Below, piece by piece: positions 1 through 10,161 of a stretch of DNA of 31,284 bases. This stretch comes from Mastigamoeba balamuthi. Lineage: Eukaryota; Evosea; Mastigamoebida; Mastigamoebidae. The DNA lies in NCBI GenBank assembly GCA_902651635.1, contig CACRSC010000125.1, positions 27,590 to 58,873 on the forward strand. Direction: 5' to 3'. How positions within the stretch are numbered: position 1 is the first letter of the stretch; every line of letters begins with the position of its first letter. Under the pieces are notes generated by a model. The model had not been told where the DNA came from. It saw only the letters and a program-made list of their open reading frames with translations, and made no database searches. The translations under genes were made by a program, and so were the position numbers.

Positions 1-2545
1 TGTCAGTGGCGAGGACCATGCTGGCCACGGTGCGGTGCAGCTCCACCACGTCGGCCTGGGGCAGCTTGCCCCGCACAAAGTTGCACTCGTCGCCCAGCAG
101 CACCCGCATCCCCTCGGCGCTGTGCATGCTCTCCAGCACGCTCGCCCCGTTGTACCGCACGTGCAGCGCGTCCATCGTCGACTGCAGGAACGCGTTGTTC
201 ACCCCCGGGTGCCCCACGTCGTGGATCACCGCCGCCACCACCGCTGCCAGCCTCTCCAGCGGCGTGAACTGCGCCGCCGTGCACCCCCTCACCAGCGCGT
301 ACGTGGCCTGGGCCACGTCTGCTGCGTGCCTTGCGTTGTGGTAGGGGTTGTCCCGGTATCCGGTCTCGAGTGTACGCAGGAATGTCCTGACGAGCCTCGG
401 GTCGAACTTGAACTCGACGATAAGTCCCTCGGCTTCGAAGATGGCCATCCCCACCACCTCGAGCAGCATCGCCCCGCTGGGCATGTCTATTTGCTCGATG
501 TCGAGGTCCCACGACGCGAGGTCGCCAGCCTTGCCAACCACAGCCGAGGCGTCCATGTCCTGGCAGGTGGCCAGAGTCGCCATTCCGGACATGCGCAGGC
601 AGCCCTGCACTGCATTCACGCGCTCGCCTTCGGTCTTTGCCTTGGTCTCGCTGGCAAGGACGCTCACGAGGAAGTCGTTGACGTCGGTTTCGAGGTCTGC
701 GACGGTCGCGTGATGAGCAGCGGGCACTCCCTACCGAATGGGCACGCACGGAGTTCCCTGAGCTTCTCGCGGAGGTTGGAGTCGGCCTGGAAGAGCCTGT
801 TGGACGCGATGAGCGCCATTACCTTGCTGAGCTCTCCGCGGAGCCGCCTGGACATCTTGGCCTCGCGCTGGACCTCGAGCAGCAGCTGGATGGCGTCCTC
901 TGCGGGCGTACCGATCACGTTGGCCGAGGCCACGGTCCCCAGCGTGGCCTCGAGCTCCAGCACCCGCTTGCGCATCTTGCGCTGGAGAAGAGCGAGCAGT
1001 GCAGCGAACACGCAGCAGACCACGGCCACCGGGACCAGCACAGAGACTGACACTATCATTGGCGTCTTGTTCTCTGTGGAACCTATGTGAGGCCCATCTG
1101 CTCCTGGGGGCCAAGTGGGAGCCGGGGAGAAGAACGCGTACTGATCGGAGGGAAGGCGTCGGAGCGGAGGCAGAAGAACCAGAGCTTCCAGCCGAGGCGC
1201 AGGTTCTGGGCGAAGACGATGTAGTCCCTGCCCCCGATGACCACGTCAACATACTCGGAGGACCCGAGGTCCGCCTGAGAGATCTTCTTCATGTCGCTGG
1301 AGAGGTTGAACACGTTGCAGAGGTGGTTGGGACACGATCCCCACAGCGTCGCCTCTGTGCTCTCGGGCGCGGCCACCACAGCCCCCGAGCTCTGCGCCAT
1401 CACCGCCAGCACCGGCACTGCCGAGGGAGTGAGCCTCCCCCGCTGTGCCGAAAGGAGGCGTACCAGGAGAGGAGAGGGTCAAGTTGAGGAACATGGCCTT
1501 TGAGAGGGCCATCGCGAGGTCCACGTAGAGAGTGCCCAGGTACTCGCCATGCGGCGTCCATATCGCCACTCCGCAGCTCACCATCACCACTGCGGCGCGC
1601 CCTCGTTAGCTGGGCCAGACTCATCGTGTGTGCGCACTGCTGCGTGGCGGCAGCCAGTAGGGGGCGCCCCACTTGGGCGAGCGGTCGAACGGCGTGAGGT
1701 TGTCGAAGAGGGGCATCAGCGGGTAGCCCTCGTTCCTGTTTGTGTCGTAGACGGTCTTGTTCAGCGGCACCCACGAGTAGACGCCCGTGGCGAGCGTGTA
1801 GGGCATCACGGCCCACACGGTCTCGAAGTCGCGGCCGTGCAGGCGGCTCGAGTCCGCGCGCCAGGGCCGCGTGAAGACCCAGCCAGAGACGAAGGGGTTG
1901 AACGGCGACATCCCGATGACCACGGGGCTCAGCGCGTCGGACACGCGCAGGAACAGCAGCGCCTCGCACGCCCGGGCGCACGTCAGGCACGCGGCGCCCC
2001 TGAGGGCTGCGCGGGAGGCGTTGCAGAGGGCCTCCCACTCGTCTGCGCAGCCGCACGAGCCCCCGATGCTCGCGGCCAGCGTCGGGTCGTCCTCGCCGTC
2101 GTACGTGGCGTTCCCGATCGAGAACTGCGGACGCGGGTGGGTTGGGGGACGGCAGGAGAGCGGGAGCGGACCTCGAAGAGGCGGTCGGGGCGCGTGTCGA
2201 CGAGGCCGGGGATCTTTCCGGGGACGTACGTGAGGTCGGTGAGGTGGACGCTCTCGTTGAGGTGGCCCTGCAGCAGGAACTGCTCCGCCTGGGCCGCCAC
2301 CACCTGGATCGTCTGCGCGCGTGTGCGTGAGGGCGCTGCGGCTGCGGCGGGGCGCGGAGGGGCCCACCTTCGTGAGGCCCGAGTAGGTCTCGTCGACCTC
2401 GTTGGTGGCTTTGATCACGAGGACTTCCATCCACGGCAGCTCTCTGGCAAGGCGGGGTCAGGGAAACTTCGGCGGTGTCGAGCACGTGCCCCGCCGAGGC
2501 CTGCGTGGCGCTGAGAGCGAGAATGATCCACACAGTCCAATGCAT
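1..2545 (-). CDS. PDE-A: receptor-type cyclic-nucleotide phosphodiesterase (3' truncated by window edge)
   Basis: Predicted to hydrolyse cAMP or cGMP inside the cell under control of an outside sensor. Exons (minus strand): 2545-2490, 2443-2368, 2312-2172, 2124-1638, 1589-1464, 1417-1142, 1073-750, 696 to the window edge. The start at 2545 opens a short signal peptide. A long helix and an ectodomain of about 330 residues follow, with a paired-Cys segment and Cache-like blocks (GVAIWTPHGEYLGTL, IGGRDYIVFAQ, LGWKLWFF). One membrane span opens exon 7, then a helical linker. Exon 8 carries the class I PDE metal site (YHNARH, then HDVGHPGVNN). The C-terminal exon lies outside the window. Intron positions and phases match PDE-B and PDE-C exactly. 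Intron 1 needs a GC donor. Cyclic-nucleotide specificity cannot be read from the sequence. The PDE call is firm; the Cache call is probable. Confidence 0.85.
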
Positions 2546-2849
2546 GCTCGATGCTAATTTGGTCAGTGCCTGAACGGGAATGGCTGTTCCAGGTGAGATT
2601 ACGATTATTCCAAATATTGTCTTGCGAAAACGTGTACCACCTGCTCGCGACGCAACACAGGGAGGGCCTCTCCTAGTACAGTAGCCTGCGCAGGCCTGGC
2701 TTGACGAGTTCAACTGGCTTCCTGTGCAACGGTGGTTTTTCCTTTAGGTGATCTTCTTCTGATTTTGGCCCAACAGATTCCTGCCGGCTGATATTTTGGG
2801 GGTGCGAATCACCCCAACAGCCGCCCACTTCTTTTTGCGCGCCGCCGGA
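2546..2849. promoter_or_regulatory. Divergent intergenic region between PDE-A and PRL phosphatase
   Basis: This 304-base stretch separates two genes that start in opposite directions, so it must hold both promoters. It is A/T-richer than the flanking exons. An AATCTC motif on the minus strand at 2595-2600 lies 50-55 bases before the PDE-A start, as in the two other PDE copies. I see no RNA gene and no conserved ORF. Confidence 0.5.
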
Positions 2850-3950
2850 ATGTCCTCTGCCGGGTCGCTTCTCCCGAACCCGCCCAGCCTGGTCGCCAGC
2901 GGCCGACTGCGCTTCCTGGTCTTCGACACGCCCGTCGACGAGCTCATGGACTCGTACATCCAGGCAACTTTCCGGATTCCCCTCCCCTCTCCCTCTTCCG
3001 ATATAAATATCTAAAATGTTTGTGCGATTCGCGATTCGCGATTTCCCCGATCCGCCTCGCGATTTGTCCGATCTGCCCCCGCGCAGGAGCTCCAGCGCTA
3101 CGGCGTCAAGCACATCGTGTGCGCCTGCGACGTGTCCTACGACAAGACGGCGCTCGAGAGGGCCGGGTTTGTGCACCACGTGCGCCGCTCCTCCCCCAAC
3201 GGCAACCGGGTTCCTGTCCGCGTCAGTGACGTCAGACGATACCGATATCTGTATCTGCAGACGATGACGTTCACAGACGGCGCGGCGCCGCCCGACGACG
3301 TGATCGACCGCTGGCTGGACCTCGTGTTCGAGGTCTTTGGCAACGACAAGAGCGCCGCGCGAAGTAACGAGTGCATCGGCGTGCACTGCGCCGCCGGCCT
3401 CGGCAGGTGCGCAGGCATTTCTCCGTTCCTTCCACCGCTGCCACTTCCACACCCACGCCCACTGCCACTGCCACTGCCACACCCCCCTCTGAACGTTGCC
3501 CCTGCAGGGCGCCCGCTCTGGTCACGATCGCGCTGATCGAGGGGGGCATGCACCCGCTCGAGGCCGTGGACCAGGTGCGCAAGAAGTGCCGCGGGGCCAT
3601 CAACACGCCGCAGCTGCAGGTGCGATCCCTTCCCCCCCACCCCTTTTTCCCTAATCGCTGCACATTCAATTGTTCTGGTGCCCTTTTGTCCTTTTTGTCT
3701 TGGTTTGCTGCCAGTTGGTTACCGGGATTAGGCTGTGCGTGTGTATGGGTGCGGCGAGTGTACGGGCACTATCCCAACACACCGTGCTGTGGTCCTGGGG
3801 TTAGCCGAACCGGATTCTTGGGTTTTGCGTCCAGTATCTTTGTAATTAATCAAGCGGTACTCTGCGAGTCTCTTACTGACGTTTACTCTCTTGGCGCAGT
3901 TCTTCAAAGGATACAAGCGACGCCGCCATAAGTCGTGCTGTATTTGCTGA
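2850..3950 (+). CDS. PTP4A: PRL-type (PTP4A) prenylated tyrosine phosphatase
   Basis: A small dual-specificity/tyrosine phosphatase of the PRL family. Known members are farnesylated, sit on inner membranes and bind CNNM magnesium transporters. Exons: 2850-2963, 3087-3179, 3261-3406, 3508-3619, 3900-3950, giving 171 residues (human PRLs are about 170). The signature HCAAGLGR puts the catalytic Cys at 112 and Arg at 118. The general-acid loop FTDGAAPP gives Asp75, and Cys52 matches the redox-partner Cys of PRLs. The C terminus is basic and ends in the CaaX box CCIC. Intron 1 must use a GC donor (CAG|GCAACT) to join the family's conserved sequence. Intron 2 (81 nt) is stop-free and a multiple of three, so retention would insert 27 residues before the acid loop. 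Confidence 0.93.
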
Positions 3951-4295
3951 TACCGGTGAGCCGGCAGGAGACGTGCTGCTGCGTGCTGTGCTCCTCCCCT
4001 GCCGATGATTGCCCTACCTGATGTTTGTCTGCCTCACCTGCGAGCTCACACCTATCAGCACAGCGCAAAACCCCCCTATACCCCTCCCCCGCCATCACAA
4101 ACCCCCTACCTCAACAACAGCCAGCTGGCACTGGACAGATTCGCTCTCATTCATCGCCCGCCTCGCTGGTTTTCTCGTTTTACTTGGGGAACGCCTGCGT
4201 GTGACGTATCGTGATAAGGTTTAAACTCCCTTTTAGCTCAGTGGGTAAAGCATTGTTACATTTACACGGGGAGTGAGACTCGCTGGTGGGCCCGC
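3951..4295. other. Intergenic region between convergent PRL and TM2-domain genes
   Basis: This is 345 bases of 3'-flanking DNA shared by two convergent genes. It has C-rich runs and a tRNA A-box-like stretch at 4234-4247 with no matching B box or cloverleaf. I see no gene in it. Confidence 0.5.
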
Positions 4296-5025
4296 TCACT
4301 GGCCCGAGGCGTTGAGGGGGTGGAGGCGGACGACGCGCGGGATGGAGCTGTGGAAGTCGTAGTCGGAGCCGTCGGCGGGCTTGAGGACCTGCATGGCGAT
4401 GAGCACCGCGTCGACGACGGCGCCCACGAAGAAGCCCCCGCACGTCGCCGCCTTGATGAACCCCAGCGTCGGGTACCCCAGGTAGCAGCGGTCCACCCCC
4501 AGCAGCCCCAGGAACACGCTCAGCCCCATCGCCACCTCGAACTGGTACCCAGACCTGCCCAGGGGGTAGGGGGCACAGTCAGTTGATTTCCCCTGAGTCG
4601 GCATTTTTTCTGCTGGGGTCCGGGGTTCGAGCCCCGGCGGGCGCACGTGTGTACGCAGGGCCGCTGCTGCGTGAAGTTGCGCGGGCCGGTGCAGCAGACG
4701 CCCGCGTGGACGCTGCACGCGACCCCTGTGCTGTTCTGCCCCGCCGCGCACGTCCGCGCCCCCATGTACGGCTCGTCCCAGTCGTCCTCGCACTCGTACC
4801 TGCCGCGTCGCATCGCGTTGAGACGCGTCTCTCTCGGCTCTCCCAAGAGACCGCCGAGAGACGGTGACGCGTCTCCCGGGGGAGAAGCGACGAGAAGCGA
4901 GGCAGAGCGCACTGAAAGCGGTGGACAAGATCGCAAGAAGGGTCGGAGGAGGCGTCGCAGGCAAGCGCGGCGCAGAGAGCAAGTGCGCAGCAGCAGAGCA
5001 GCGCGGCGGCGCGGCAGCGATGCAT
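4296..5025 (-). CDS. TM2-domain membrane protein (TM2D family)
   Basis: A secretory-pathway membrane protein of the TM2D1/2/3 type. Animal members affect Notch signalling and have appeared in phagocytosis screens; the role here is unknown. Exons (minus): 5025-4913, 4799-4655, 4541-4296, giving 167 residues. It has a signal peptide (residues 1 to about 22), a short Cys-rich luminal part with the pattern CTGPRNFTQQRPC, then the TM2 domain: two hydrophobic segments around GVDRCYLGY, a variant of the usual DRF turn. The family ending PADGSDY follows the second segment. The last exon junction was placed at TACCAG|TTC because it keeps phase 0 and directly links the RPC motif to the first membrane segment. 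Both introns are 113 nt. It shares a 114-base promoter region with LSM5. Confidence 0.85.
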
Positions 5026-5139
5026 GCGGAGTTGGGATTCTGGCGCACAGCCGTGAGGAGAATCTAGATATTTCCAGAAGAATCTCTCTCACCCTCTCTG
5101 TTTTGTTTTGCGCGCGCGGGAGAACCACAGCAGAAAGCA
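5026..5139. promoter_or_regulatory. Compact bidirectional promoter between TM2D gene and LSM5
   Basis: Only 114 bases separate the two divergent start codons, so both 5' UTRs and core promoters must fit here. It contains a run of GATAT/GAATCTC-like motifs, including AGAATCTCTC about 50-60 bases before the LSM5 start, followed by a pyrimidine-rich tract. Confidence 0.5.
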
Positions 5140-5868
5140 ATGGCGGCGCCGGCACCTCCTCCGCAGATCAGCCAGCTCCTGCCGCTGGGTACGCGCACCG
5201 CGAGGTCCCTCCCCCACGCGCGCACCAAACGGCGCGCCCGTTTTGCGCGATACCCGTGTCGTGTGGCCTGTGATTCGGTGACGCGCTCACTCTTGATACG
5301 CGTATCTTCGAGGGGTGATTCTTGGATCTTGGTGTTTCTTTGCCTGCGTTCAGCTGTTGATGTGGCGTGCGCGATGGCTGACCAATCCGGCGGGCGCAGA
5401 GCTCGTTGACAAGTGCTGCGGGTCCAAGGTGTGGGTCATCATGAAGTCGGACCGCGAGTTTGTGGGCACGCTGCGCGGCTTCGACGACTTTGTGAACATT
5501 GTCCTCGAGGACGTCACCGAACTGCACGTTCCCCGATGTTGCACTCTTCTATTTCCACTGCACTCTTCTGATTCCACGAGAGAGAATCTTCTCCCCCCCC
5601 TGTGCTCCCCACTGACCACCTGCGCTGCTCCGCGGACGCCACAGCGAGCCGACGCCCGAGGGCCTGAAGAAGACCAAGCTGGAGCAGATCCTGCTCAACG
5701 GCAGCAACATCTGCATGGTGCGCCTGCTGCCCTGCCCCTCTCCCTGCCCAGCAAGACGCTGCGCACTGCCCGCTGCCCTCTGCACCGCCTGCAGCCCACG
5801 CGGCTCACCCAGCCCTCCCGCCACGCACGCAGCTCGTCCCTGGCAGCGACGGCCCTGCCGACAAGTGA
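5140..5868 (+). CDS. LSM5: U6 snRNA-associated Sm-like protein LSm5
   Basis: A subunit of the LSm2-8 ring that binds the 3' end of U6 snRNA in the nucleus, and of the LSm1-7 ring used in cytoplasmic mRNA decay. Exons: 5140-5188, 5400-5523, 5645-5717, 5833-5868, giving 93 residues (human 91). The Sm1 motif reads [20 protein letters not shown] then [13 protein letters not shown]. The Sm2 motif is [17 protein letters not shown]. Intron 2 must begin with GC (GAACT|GCACGT). Only this junction gives ELEPTPEG, which matches the invariant family segment; the GT four bases downstream shifts the frame. It is convergent with lyase copy 1. Confidence 0.95.
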
Positions 5869-6240
5869 GCGTCCGGCCCCCCCTGGCAGCGGAGCAGCGC
5901 TACTTCCCTCCTCTGGCCGAGCACAGCAGAACAACGAACGGCTCCTCTGGGCAACTGGGCAGCAGAACAGAGGCCCCCAGCCCTCTCTGGCAGCGGTCGA
6001 CCATAGAGCAGCAACAGGGCTGCACGTGTGGAGAGGAGGGAAGGGCAGCGTTCTCACCAGAACAACGAACGGCTCCTCTGAGCTGCAGGGCAGCAGGACA
6101 GAGGATGCCGGCCCTCGTTTGCAGAGGCCGGCCACAGAGCAGCGACAGCAGCAGACGCAGCAACAGCAGGGCAGCACACGTGTGGAGAGGGGAGGGACAG
6201 CGTTGTTCGCGTTGCGCTGTGGGCCACGACAAGTGCGCAC
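5869..6240. other. Intergenic region between convergent LSM5 and lyase copy 1
   Basis: This is 372 bases of shared 3'-flanking DNA rich in CAG/CTG-like triplets. Most of it is a degenerate tandem repeat, listed separately. I see no gene here. Confidence 0.5.
5928..6210. repeat. Degenerate two-copy tandem repeat, period about 131 nt
   Basis: The 20-base block AGAACAACGAACGGCTCCTC occurs at 5928 and again at 6059. Each copy continues with a GGGCAGCAG...CAGAGG segment, then GAGCAGC-rich DNA and a CACGTGTGGAGAGG tail. The copies differ by many substitutions and small indels, so the duplication is old. Confidence 0.75.
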
Positions 6241-8190
6241 TCAGAGCGCGCAGAGCACAGCGGCGACCGCCACTGCCGCCGACGCCAGGGCGCTGGCGTG
6301 CGCGGCGCTGGTCTCCTGCGGGACCCTCTGGTACGTGTCGTCAATGTCTTCAACGGCCGTCTCGTTGCCCTCGCCGTCGCCAGCGCGGGCGCCGGCCCTG
6401 CTGGGCAGGAAGAAGCTGGGGTGCGGGGGCTGGTTGTAGGCCATGTTCTGGCCCGCCACCTGCACGCGGTACTGCGTGTCGTGCATCAGCGTCGTCAGCC
6501 GGTGCTGCGTCGGGATGCCCGTCGCGAAGAGCATCAGGCGCGTGTTGTCGCTGCTGCGCCAGACGACCTCCTCGCGCCAGTCGCCCAGCAGGTCCGCGCT
6601 GATGACGGGCGTCGCCTTGGAGCCGCTGTTGGAGTCGGCGCCGTACGTGTACGCCGTCAGCAGCCGCGCGGTGCCCTTCTTCGCGGGCACCCACTTGTCG
6701 ATCATCGTGCGGTCGAGCAGCTCGCGCTGCAGGTCGCCGTCCCACCAGACGGCGAAGTTGATGGTCATCGAGCGCGGGCAGATGGCCTGGCCGTTGGCCG
6801 CCGTCAGCTGCCCCACGAAGCTCCAGCACTCGTCGCCGGGACGCGAGGGGTCCACGTCGGCGCAGAGCCCGCGCCCGACGTCGAAGCCGCCGCCGACGCC
6901 CCAGAGGATCTTGCCGGTGGCGGCGTCGTGCATCTCCATGCCGTACTTGGCCCGCTTCTCCTCGTGGACCATGAAGACCTCGAGGCCCGGGCGGCGCGGG
7001 TCGAGGTCGCCGACGTGGAGGGCGTCGCCGTGGCCGAGGCCGGTGCTGTAGAGGGCCGCGCCCGAGCTGTCGATGGCGCCTGCGCCGTAGACGATGTCGT
7101 GCCTGCCGTCGCCGTTGACGTCGGCGACGCTGAACCAGTGGGCGCCCTGGCCGTAGACGCCCTTGCCCCGCGTGGGGCTGTCGTGGACCCAGCGCCGCGT
7201 CAGCCGCCCGTCGCGCCAGTCCCACGCCACGACCACCGCCCGCGTGTAGTACCCGCGCGCGAAGATGGCCGACGGCCGCCTCCCGTCCACGTACGCCACC
7301 CCCGCCAGGAACCGGTCCACCCGGTTCCCGTACCCGTCGCCCCACGCCCGCACGTTGCCCCGCTGCGGGTAGTAGTCCGTCGTCGCCATGGCCGCCCCCG
7401 TCACCCCGTTGAAGACCGTCAGGTACTCGGGGCCCGCCAGCACGAAGCCCCTGGAGTTGCGGTGGTCCGCGTTGCGGTCGCCGATGACCTTGCCGCGGCC
7501 GTCGACGCTGCCGTCGGCCGTCTTGAGCATCACCTCGGCCCTGCCGTCGCCGTCGAGGTCGTAGACGACCATCTGCGTGTAGTGGGCGCCCGAGCGGATG
7601 TTGCGGCCGAGGTCGATGCGCCAGAGCCTGCGCCCGTCGAGCTTGTAGGCGTCGATGATCGTCGGCCCCGTGTAGCCCGACTGGCTGTTGTCCTTGGCGT
7701 TGCTCGGGACCCACTTGAGGACGATCTCGTACTCGCCGTCGCCGTCGAGGTCCGCGACGCTGCCGTCGTTGGCCTCGTACGTGTAGGCGACCTTGTCGGG
7801 CGTGCGGCCTCCGGCGGGCTTGTTGAGCGCGATGCTCATGAACGGCCCCGGGAAGACCCTGGCGCTCTCGGCAGCCTGCTCGGCGCCGTTGACGACGGCC
7901 CTGACCGAGTACGCGGTCCTCGGGGTGCCCGAGGCGTCGAGGAAGTTGGTGCTGGTCGTGACGAGGGCCGCGTTGAGCCTGCGCGACCCCGAGTACACGT
8001 TGAAGCCGACGCCCTTGGGGTCCGAGGCCAGCAGGCGCCACGAGACGAGCATCCCCTTGGCGCCGACGGCAGGCACCGCGACGACTCCGCGGTTGAGACG
8101 CTCGAGCTGCTTGCCCGCGTCCGTCTGCGACGCGGCGACGGCGGCGAGGGCGAGGGCGACGCAGAGGGCCGCGCGCTGGTGTGTGCGCAT
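6241..8190 (-). CDS. Rhamnogalacturonan lyase, PL11-like, copy 1; secreted, probable GPI anchor
   Basis: Predicted to cleave the rhamnogalacturonan I backbone of pectin by beta-elimination outside the cell. It is one uninterrupted reading frame of 649 residues in a neighbourhood where every other protein gene has introns. Residues 1-20 form a signal peptide. The body resembles bacterial YesW-type endolyases of polysaccharide lyase family 11: an N-terminal beta domain starting [13 protein letters not shown], then a beta-propeller with repeated calcium-loop motifs ([27 protein letters not shown]). The C terminus has small residues followed by a hydrophobic stretch ending VAAVLCAL, as in GPI-attachment signals. 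A near-identical second copy lies at 25615-27546. Bacterial origin by transfer is inferred from family range and lack of introns; a tree would settle it. Confidence 0.87.
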   Translation of the reverse strand: MRTHQRAALCVALALAAVAASQTDAGKQLERLNRGVVAVPAVGAKGMLVSWRLLASDPKGVGFNVYSGSRRLNAALVTTSTNFLDASGTPRTAYSVRAVVNGAEQAAESARVFPGPFMSIALNKPAGGRTPDKVAYTYEANDGSVADLDGDGEYEIVLKWVPSNAKDNSQSGYTGPTIIDAYKLDGRRLWRIDLGRNIRSGAHYTQMVVYDLDGDGRAEVMLKTADGSVDGRGKVIGDRNADHRNSRGFVLAGPEYLTVFNGVTGAAMATTDYYPQRGNVRAWGDGYGNRVDRFLAGVAYVDGRRPSAIFARGYYTRAVVVAWDWRDGRLTRRWVHDSPTRGKGVYGQGAHWFSVADVNGDGRHDIVYGAGAIDSSGAALYSTGLGHGDALHVGDLDPRRPGLEVFMVHEEKRAKYGMEMHDAATGKILWGVGGGFDVGRGLCADVDPSRPGDECWSFVGQLTAANGQAICPRSMTINFAVWWDGDLQRELLDRTMIDKWVPAKKGTARLLTAYTYGADSNSGSKATPVISADLLGDWREEVVWRSSDNTRLMLFATGIPTQHRLTTLMHDTQYRVQVAGQNMAYNQPPHPSFFLPSRAGARAGDGEGNETAVEDIDDTYQRVPQETSAAHASALASAAVAVAAVLCAL

Positions 8191-8541
8191 TTGGGGGAGA
8201 GGCGGCTGCTAGAGAGACTTGGAGAAAGGCAAAGTAAACGACTAAGTCTACAGTAGCGCTGTTTGTCGAGTGAACGTCTGCTGCACCGCCTCTGGGCCGT
8301 TCTCAACGCCTGTGGCCCAACAGGGCACGTCGTCCACAGTTCCTGCAGTGCACCAATTACTGGTGTTCTTCGTTGAACTGATGCCGTTTCTGCAGAAGAG
8401 AGCTCTGTGACGCCACTGCACAATCCACAATCAAGGACAATAACGGCTGGCTATACTTCCAAGGATGCAACTCACAGACCCCGGGGTGTACTTTGGAACG
8501 AGAGAGGCTTGGGTGACCGAAGTTGGGAATTCGATAAAAAG
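8191..8541. promoter_or_regulatory. Upstream region of lyase copy 1
   Basis: This lies between the lyase start (minus) and the 3' end of tRNA-Asp. Read on the minus strand, it shares short patches with the region upstream of lyase copy 2: GGTCACCCA, GGCGTTGAG, a GACGTTCA-YTC block and CCCCAAATGCG over the start codon. It must contain the lyase promoter. A 5S-rRNA-like patch is discussed under rejected items. Confidence 0.45.
8536..8540 (-). terminator. Pol III terminator of tRNA-Asp
   Basis: A run of five T on the minus strand begins one base past the tRNA discriminator base, as expected for RNA polymerase III termination. Confidence 0.75.
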
Positions 8542-8614
8542 CTCCCCAGCGGGGAATTGAACCCCGATCAGCCATGTGACAGACGGCTATACTAAACCGT
8601 TATACTACTGAGGA
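8542..8614 (-). tRNA. tRNA-Asp(GTC): tRNA-Asp (anticodon GTC)
   Basis: A 73-nt cloverleaf can be folded by eye on the minus strand. The 7-bp acceptor pairs TCCTCAG with CTGGGGA, including one T-G wobble. The D arm contains AGTATAACGGTTTAGTAT, the anticodon arm is GCCGT-CTGTCAC-ATGGC with anticodon GTC, and the T arm is CGGGG-TTCAATT-CCCCG. There is no intron. The sequence resembles other eukaryotic tRNA-Asp genes, and a T run follows directly. Confidence 0.95.
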
Positions 8615-8762
8615 TTGCACATTTAACAGAAGTCACCCACGGGCGCGCGGCCCCGCCGACCGCCACCGGTCGTACCTCGCTGTCTTGGCACCCAAATCTC
8701 GATCTTTGCGATCTCGCTATTCTAATTAGAGATCTCGCGCTACGAATCGCGTCTGCGGGGCC
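8615..8762. promoter_or_regulatory. Divergent region between tRNA-Asp and the p31comet-like gene
   Basis: 148 bases. It contains CAAATCTCGATC at about 8692 and GAGATCTCGCG at about 8728. The latter sits 25-35 bases before the start at 8763, like the AATCTC motif near other starts in this window. Confidence 0.35.
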
Positions 8763-9651
8763 ATGCAGACGCCCAGCGCCGCCGCCGTCGTGCGCGGCTG
8801 CCCCACCCGCGCCTTCTGCGCCTCGCTGGCCGCCCGCTTCCTCTCCTACGTCCTCTACACCCGCGGCCACGCGCCCCCCGCCCTCCTGACGCTGCCCTGG
8901 GAGCGCCTCCTCCGCCCCTCGGCCGGCGACCCGCGCGGCTCCGGTGGTGACGTGGATGACGTGGACGACGGCGACGGCGACGGGCACCTGGGCGACGGCG
9001 GCGGGGGGTCGGCGGCCGAGCGCAGGCGCGCGTCGCGCAGGGCCCGCGACGTGGGGGCGCTCGTGGAGGCCGTGCGCGCCGCCGGCGCCGCGTGCGCGCA
9101 GACGGGGGCCGCGCGGCTCGCGCTGCTCATAGGGCACAGGTGAATCTAGATTCCGCGGGGGATGAATCTCGGATTCCCGTTGGATTCCTGGATCTCGGTG
9201 TAGGGAGAATCTCACGATTTTTTATCGCTGTGCGGTGACCGACAGCGCTGCCAGGCCCAAGGAGGCGTACGTTCTCGAGCTCGGGCCGGAGCGCGCAGAC
9301 GCCGCTCCCGCGGGCACGGCGCCCGGGCGGGAGCTCAGGGGGGCCATGTGCGCGCTGGCGGCCGCGCTGAGCGGCGAGGCGCCTGCGGGCGACGGCCTGC
9401 GGACGCGCCTGCACGTCCTCGTCGAGGCCCCCGCGCTGGCAGGCCCCCCGCAGGGCTTCGCCGTGCACCAGACGGCCGCGGGGGCCCCGTACCGCAAGTG
9501 CATGGCCCCTGCCGTGACCGTGCGGCTCGCAGACGCGTCGGACCCGCAGAGCCCGCGCGGGAGAGGCGTCGGGGAGGAGCGCTGCTGGTACAGGTACGCC
9601 GGCCTCGTCAGGTCCGTGCCCGACGCCTGCCCTGGCGATGCGCTCTGCTAG
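8763..9651 (+). CDS. Probable p31comet/MAD2L1BP-like protein
   Basis: Exons 8763-9139 and 9246-9651 give 260 residues (human p31comet 274). p31comet binds closed MAD2 and, with TRIP13, turns off the spindle checkpoint. The match rests on a few landmarks in the right order. An N-terminal helix RFLSYVLYTRG resembles the family's KYxLYQR segment. A second helix region precedes LALLIGHS. Then ARPKEAYVLELG resembles SPKEFYELDL, and a later helix and strands end in a Trp-Tyr segment. An acidic, Gly-rich loop (GDVDDVDDGDGDG, about residues 61-73) sits between the first helices. The single intron has a GTGAAT donor. The product could be another HORMA-like protein. The gene itself is convincing; the name is moderate. 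Confidence 0.6.
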
Positions 9652-10161
9652 CGCTGCCGGGCCAGCTGCAGACTGCAGCGGGCCACTGGGACTGCCCGGA
9701 TGACTGCCAGAGAGAGCGGAGCTGCCAACACGAGTGCGAGCGGCAGCGCAGCAGCACAGCAGCGGCAGACGACAGCACCCCCCCCTCCCCCCCGCAGAGC
9801 CCGGGCTCCGCGCTTGCACTCGAGACTGCGAGGGCAGTCCTCCGCCTGGCCTGTCCTCGCCGACTGCTGTGCGCTGCTGCTGCTGCTGCTGCTGCTGCCT
9901 AGCCGAGTGGCGAGGACTCGCGCGGACCCCACGAGTGGCAGAGTGGAGCCCAAACGGAGAGCGCCCAGTGTTGTCTTTTGGATTCCGGCCTCAATACGGC
10001 CGCTACAACGCACCGCCTGCGCCCACTCCTCCTCCTCCTCCTCCTCCGCCGCCTCCCCTCCCGCCTCGCTGGCTCTCACCGGGTCTCCGGCACAACACAA
10101 AAGCATACACAACACATCTACAGAGTGCGCACTAGCACTGCCCGCTCCCCCGCGCCGGGCG
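9652..10161. other. Intergenic region with triplet microsatellites
   Basis: 510 bases between convergent genes. It holds a (GCT)n tract, a CTC/CCG-rich pyrimidine tract at about 10026-10075 and polypurine/polypyrimidine patches. Stop-free frames here are low-complexity repeats and do not look coding. Confidence 0.5.
9873..9898. repeat. (GCT)n microsatellite
   Basis: About eight perfect GCT units in non-coding DNA downstream of the p31comet-like gene. Confidence 0.9.

Noticed and set aside
35-1090. Long frame on the plus strand across PDE-A
   Set aside because: It is antisense to well-supported PDE exons and introns and lacks any recognisable domain.
4234-4247. tRNA A-box-like TAGCTCAGTGGGTA
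   Set aside because: No T arm or B box follows within tRNA distance and no acceptor stem can be paired, so it is at most a 5' tRNA fragment.
4605-4645. tRNA B-box-like GGTTCGAG hairpin in the TM2D intron, and a similar one on the minus strand at about 29055-29075 in a TKL intron
   Set aside because: The T-stem does not pair as a tRNA arm (6-base loop or mismatched stem), and no anticodon arm or A box is present. Possible tRNA-derived remnants only.
6298-8256. Very long stop-free frame antisense to lyase copy 1, with a matching one antisense to copy 2 (27603-25636)
   Set aside because: These mirror the G/C-ending codon bias of the real lyase genes. The translations are low-complexity Arg/Ala/Val/Asp-rich, without signal peptide or family motifs.
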